This document shows positions 43,940 to 44,440 of a stretch of DNA of 44,440 bases, in pieces. The position numbers and the translations under genes are program-made. The notes beneath the pieces were generated by a model, which saw nothing but the letters and a program-made list of their open reading frames with translations, was not told the origin of the DNA and searched no databases. Position 1 is the first letter of the stretch, and every line of letters starts with the position of its first letter. The stretch comes from a virus: the IMG/VR virus record IMGVR_UViG_3300033064_002319, positions 1 through 44,440 of that record. One strand, 5' to 3'.

Positions 43940-44440
43940 CTAAGGATTTATAGATGAATTCAACCCTAGTGCTACATAGTTAGCACCAGCTACCATATAC
44001 GCAGTTGTGAATGTTGTACTACTTCCAGTAGCAGATGGGCAAGATGCCGAATCATCTCCAGCCATTACACAACCCAAATTAGTACTAAATGTTACGGTAT
44101 CGCCCGGAGCCAACGTAGCAATGAATGTATAAATTAATCCACAAACACCACTTAAACTACCGTCAAGTGCTTCATCCCAAATATCAGCACCAGCACCGCC
44201 ATTAACTCCCGCATACAAAATAAGCTGACTAGCACCGGAATCATATGCGTAAACATATAGTGTAGATGTTGGTGGTGCAGTAGTTGTGGTTGTAGTTGTT
44301 GTGGTTGTTGGTGCTGCAGTTGTAGTAGTTGTAGTTGTTGGTGCTGCAGTTGTAGTGGTTGTAGTTGTTGGTGCTGCAGTTGTAGTTGTTGTAGTTGTGG
44401 TTGTTGTAGCTGCAGTAGTTGTTGTTGTAGTTGTTGGTGC
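43940..44440 (-). CDS. Thr-rich virion-like protein, C-terminal part
   Basis: The frame is open from the right edge (44440) to the stop at 43940, so the protein starts outside the window. It begins with about 55 residues of (A)APTTTTTT repeats (44262-44440), then a beta-rich domain starting STLYVYAYDSGASQLILYAGVNGGAGADIWDEA, with two or three cysteines (SGVCGLIYTF, LGCVMAG, ASCPSATG). Such Thr/Pro linkers and small C-terminal domains occur in phage fibre and head-decoration proteins of Bacteroidota phages. Confidence 0.8.
   Translation of the reverse strand, partial: APTTTTTTTAATTTTTTTTTTAAPTTTTTTTAAPTTTTTTTAAPTTTTTTTTTTAPPTSTLYVYAYDSGASQLILYAGVNGGAGADIWDEALDGSLSGVCGLIYTFIATLAPGDTVTFSTNLGCVMAGDDSASCPSATGSSTTFTTAYMVAGANYVALGLNSSINP
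44262..44440 (-). repeat. Tandem repeats coding for Thr/Ala/Pro linker
   Basis: Units of about 30 bp built on GCAGCACCAACAACTACAAC recur several times with small changes. They code for AAPTTTTTT. The array reaches the edge, so its length is unknown. Confidence 0.85.

Overview
The window looks like part of a large tailed-phage genome whose host is a Bacteroidota bacterium, probably marine. Every gene I can support lies on the minus strand. Genes are short and tightly packed, often joined by ATGA or TAATG overlaps. The set is typical of a large myovirus: a long tRNA array, homing endonucleases, RNA-repair enzymes, a MoxR/VWA pair, many small hypothetical proteins and virion-like proteins. The host call rests on sixteen near-identical Bacteroidota-type promoters (minus-strand -33 TTTGG or TTAGG, exactly 20 bases, then -7 TAnnTTTG/A), on the near absence of Shine-Dalgarno sequences, and on a DUF4494-like protein. 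Tryptophan halogenases and a heme-to-bilin pair suggest a marine setting. No conserved structural or replication gene is present to place the phage taxonomically.

Layout by position: 1-4.6 kb has hypothetical genes, a SET-domain protein, a flavin-dependent halogenase, a methyltransferase and a nucleoside phosphorylase. 4.6-12.3 kb is an RNA region with about 23 tRNA genes (several chimeric, interrupted or armless), three homing endonucleases whose 3' ends abut or enter tRNA genes, a 3D-domain protein, a DUF458-like RNase H-fold protein, a roughly 1 kb gene-free segment that looks like a giant structured RNA of the GOLLD/ROOL kind, and a separate hairpin RNA of about 90 nt. 12.4-15.7 kb has a second halogenase and a Tyr/Trp/Gly-rich virion-like protein. 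16-19.7 kb has a SpeD-like protein and a bilin module (heme oxygenase plus ferredoxin-dependent bilin reductase) invaded by a GIY-YIG endonuclease. 19.8-24.8 kb has an epimerase, a thioesterase, a TerC protein and a glycosyltransferase. 24.8-30.5 kb has an AAA ATPase and a five-enzyme RNA-repair cassette. 30.6-32.5 kb has an A-type Fe-S carrier, ribosomal protein bS21, a ferredoxin and IscU. 32.6-39 kb has small genes, GTP cyclohydrolase I and the MoxR/VWA pair. 39-44.4 kb has small genes, two P-loop kinases, an HNH protein, a glycosyltransferase and the C-terminal part of a Thr-rich virion protein.

The genes suggest a phage that keeps translation going in a hostile cell. It brings its own tRNAs, including an initiator, enzymes able to repair cut RNA, and its own bS21. 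IscU, the A-type carrier and the ferredoxin could feed electrons to the bilin reductase. A 23-24 bp dyad (AACTCATTGA-nnn-TCAATGAGTT) occurs nine times at five loci, always 17-34 bp upstream of a promoter. Its targets are the 5' gene at 0.8 kb, the tRNA/ncRNA region, the RNA-repair operon, the MoxR gene and the VWA gene, so it may define a regulon not explained by known phage control.
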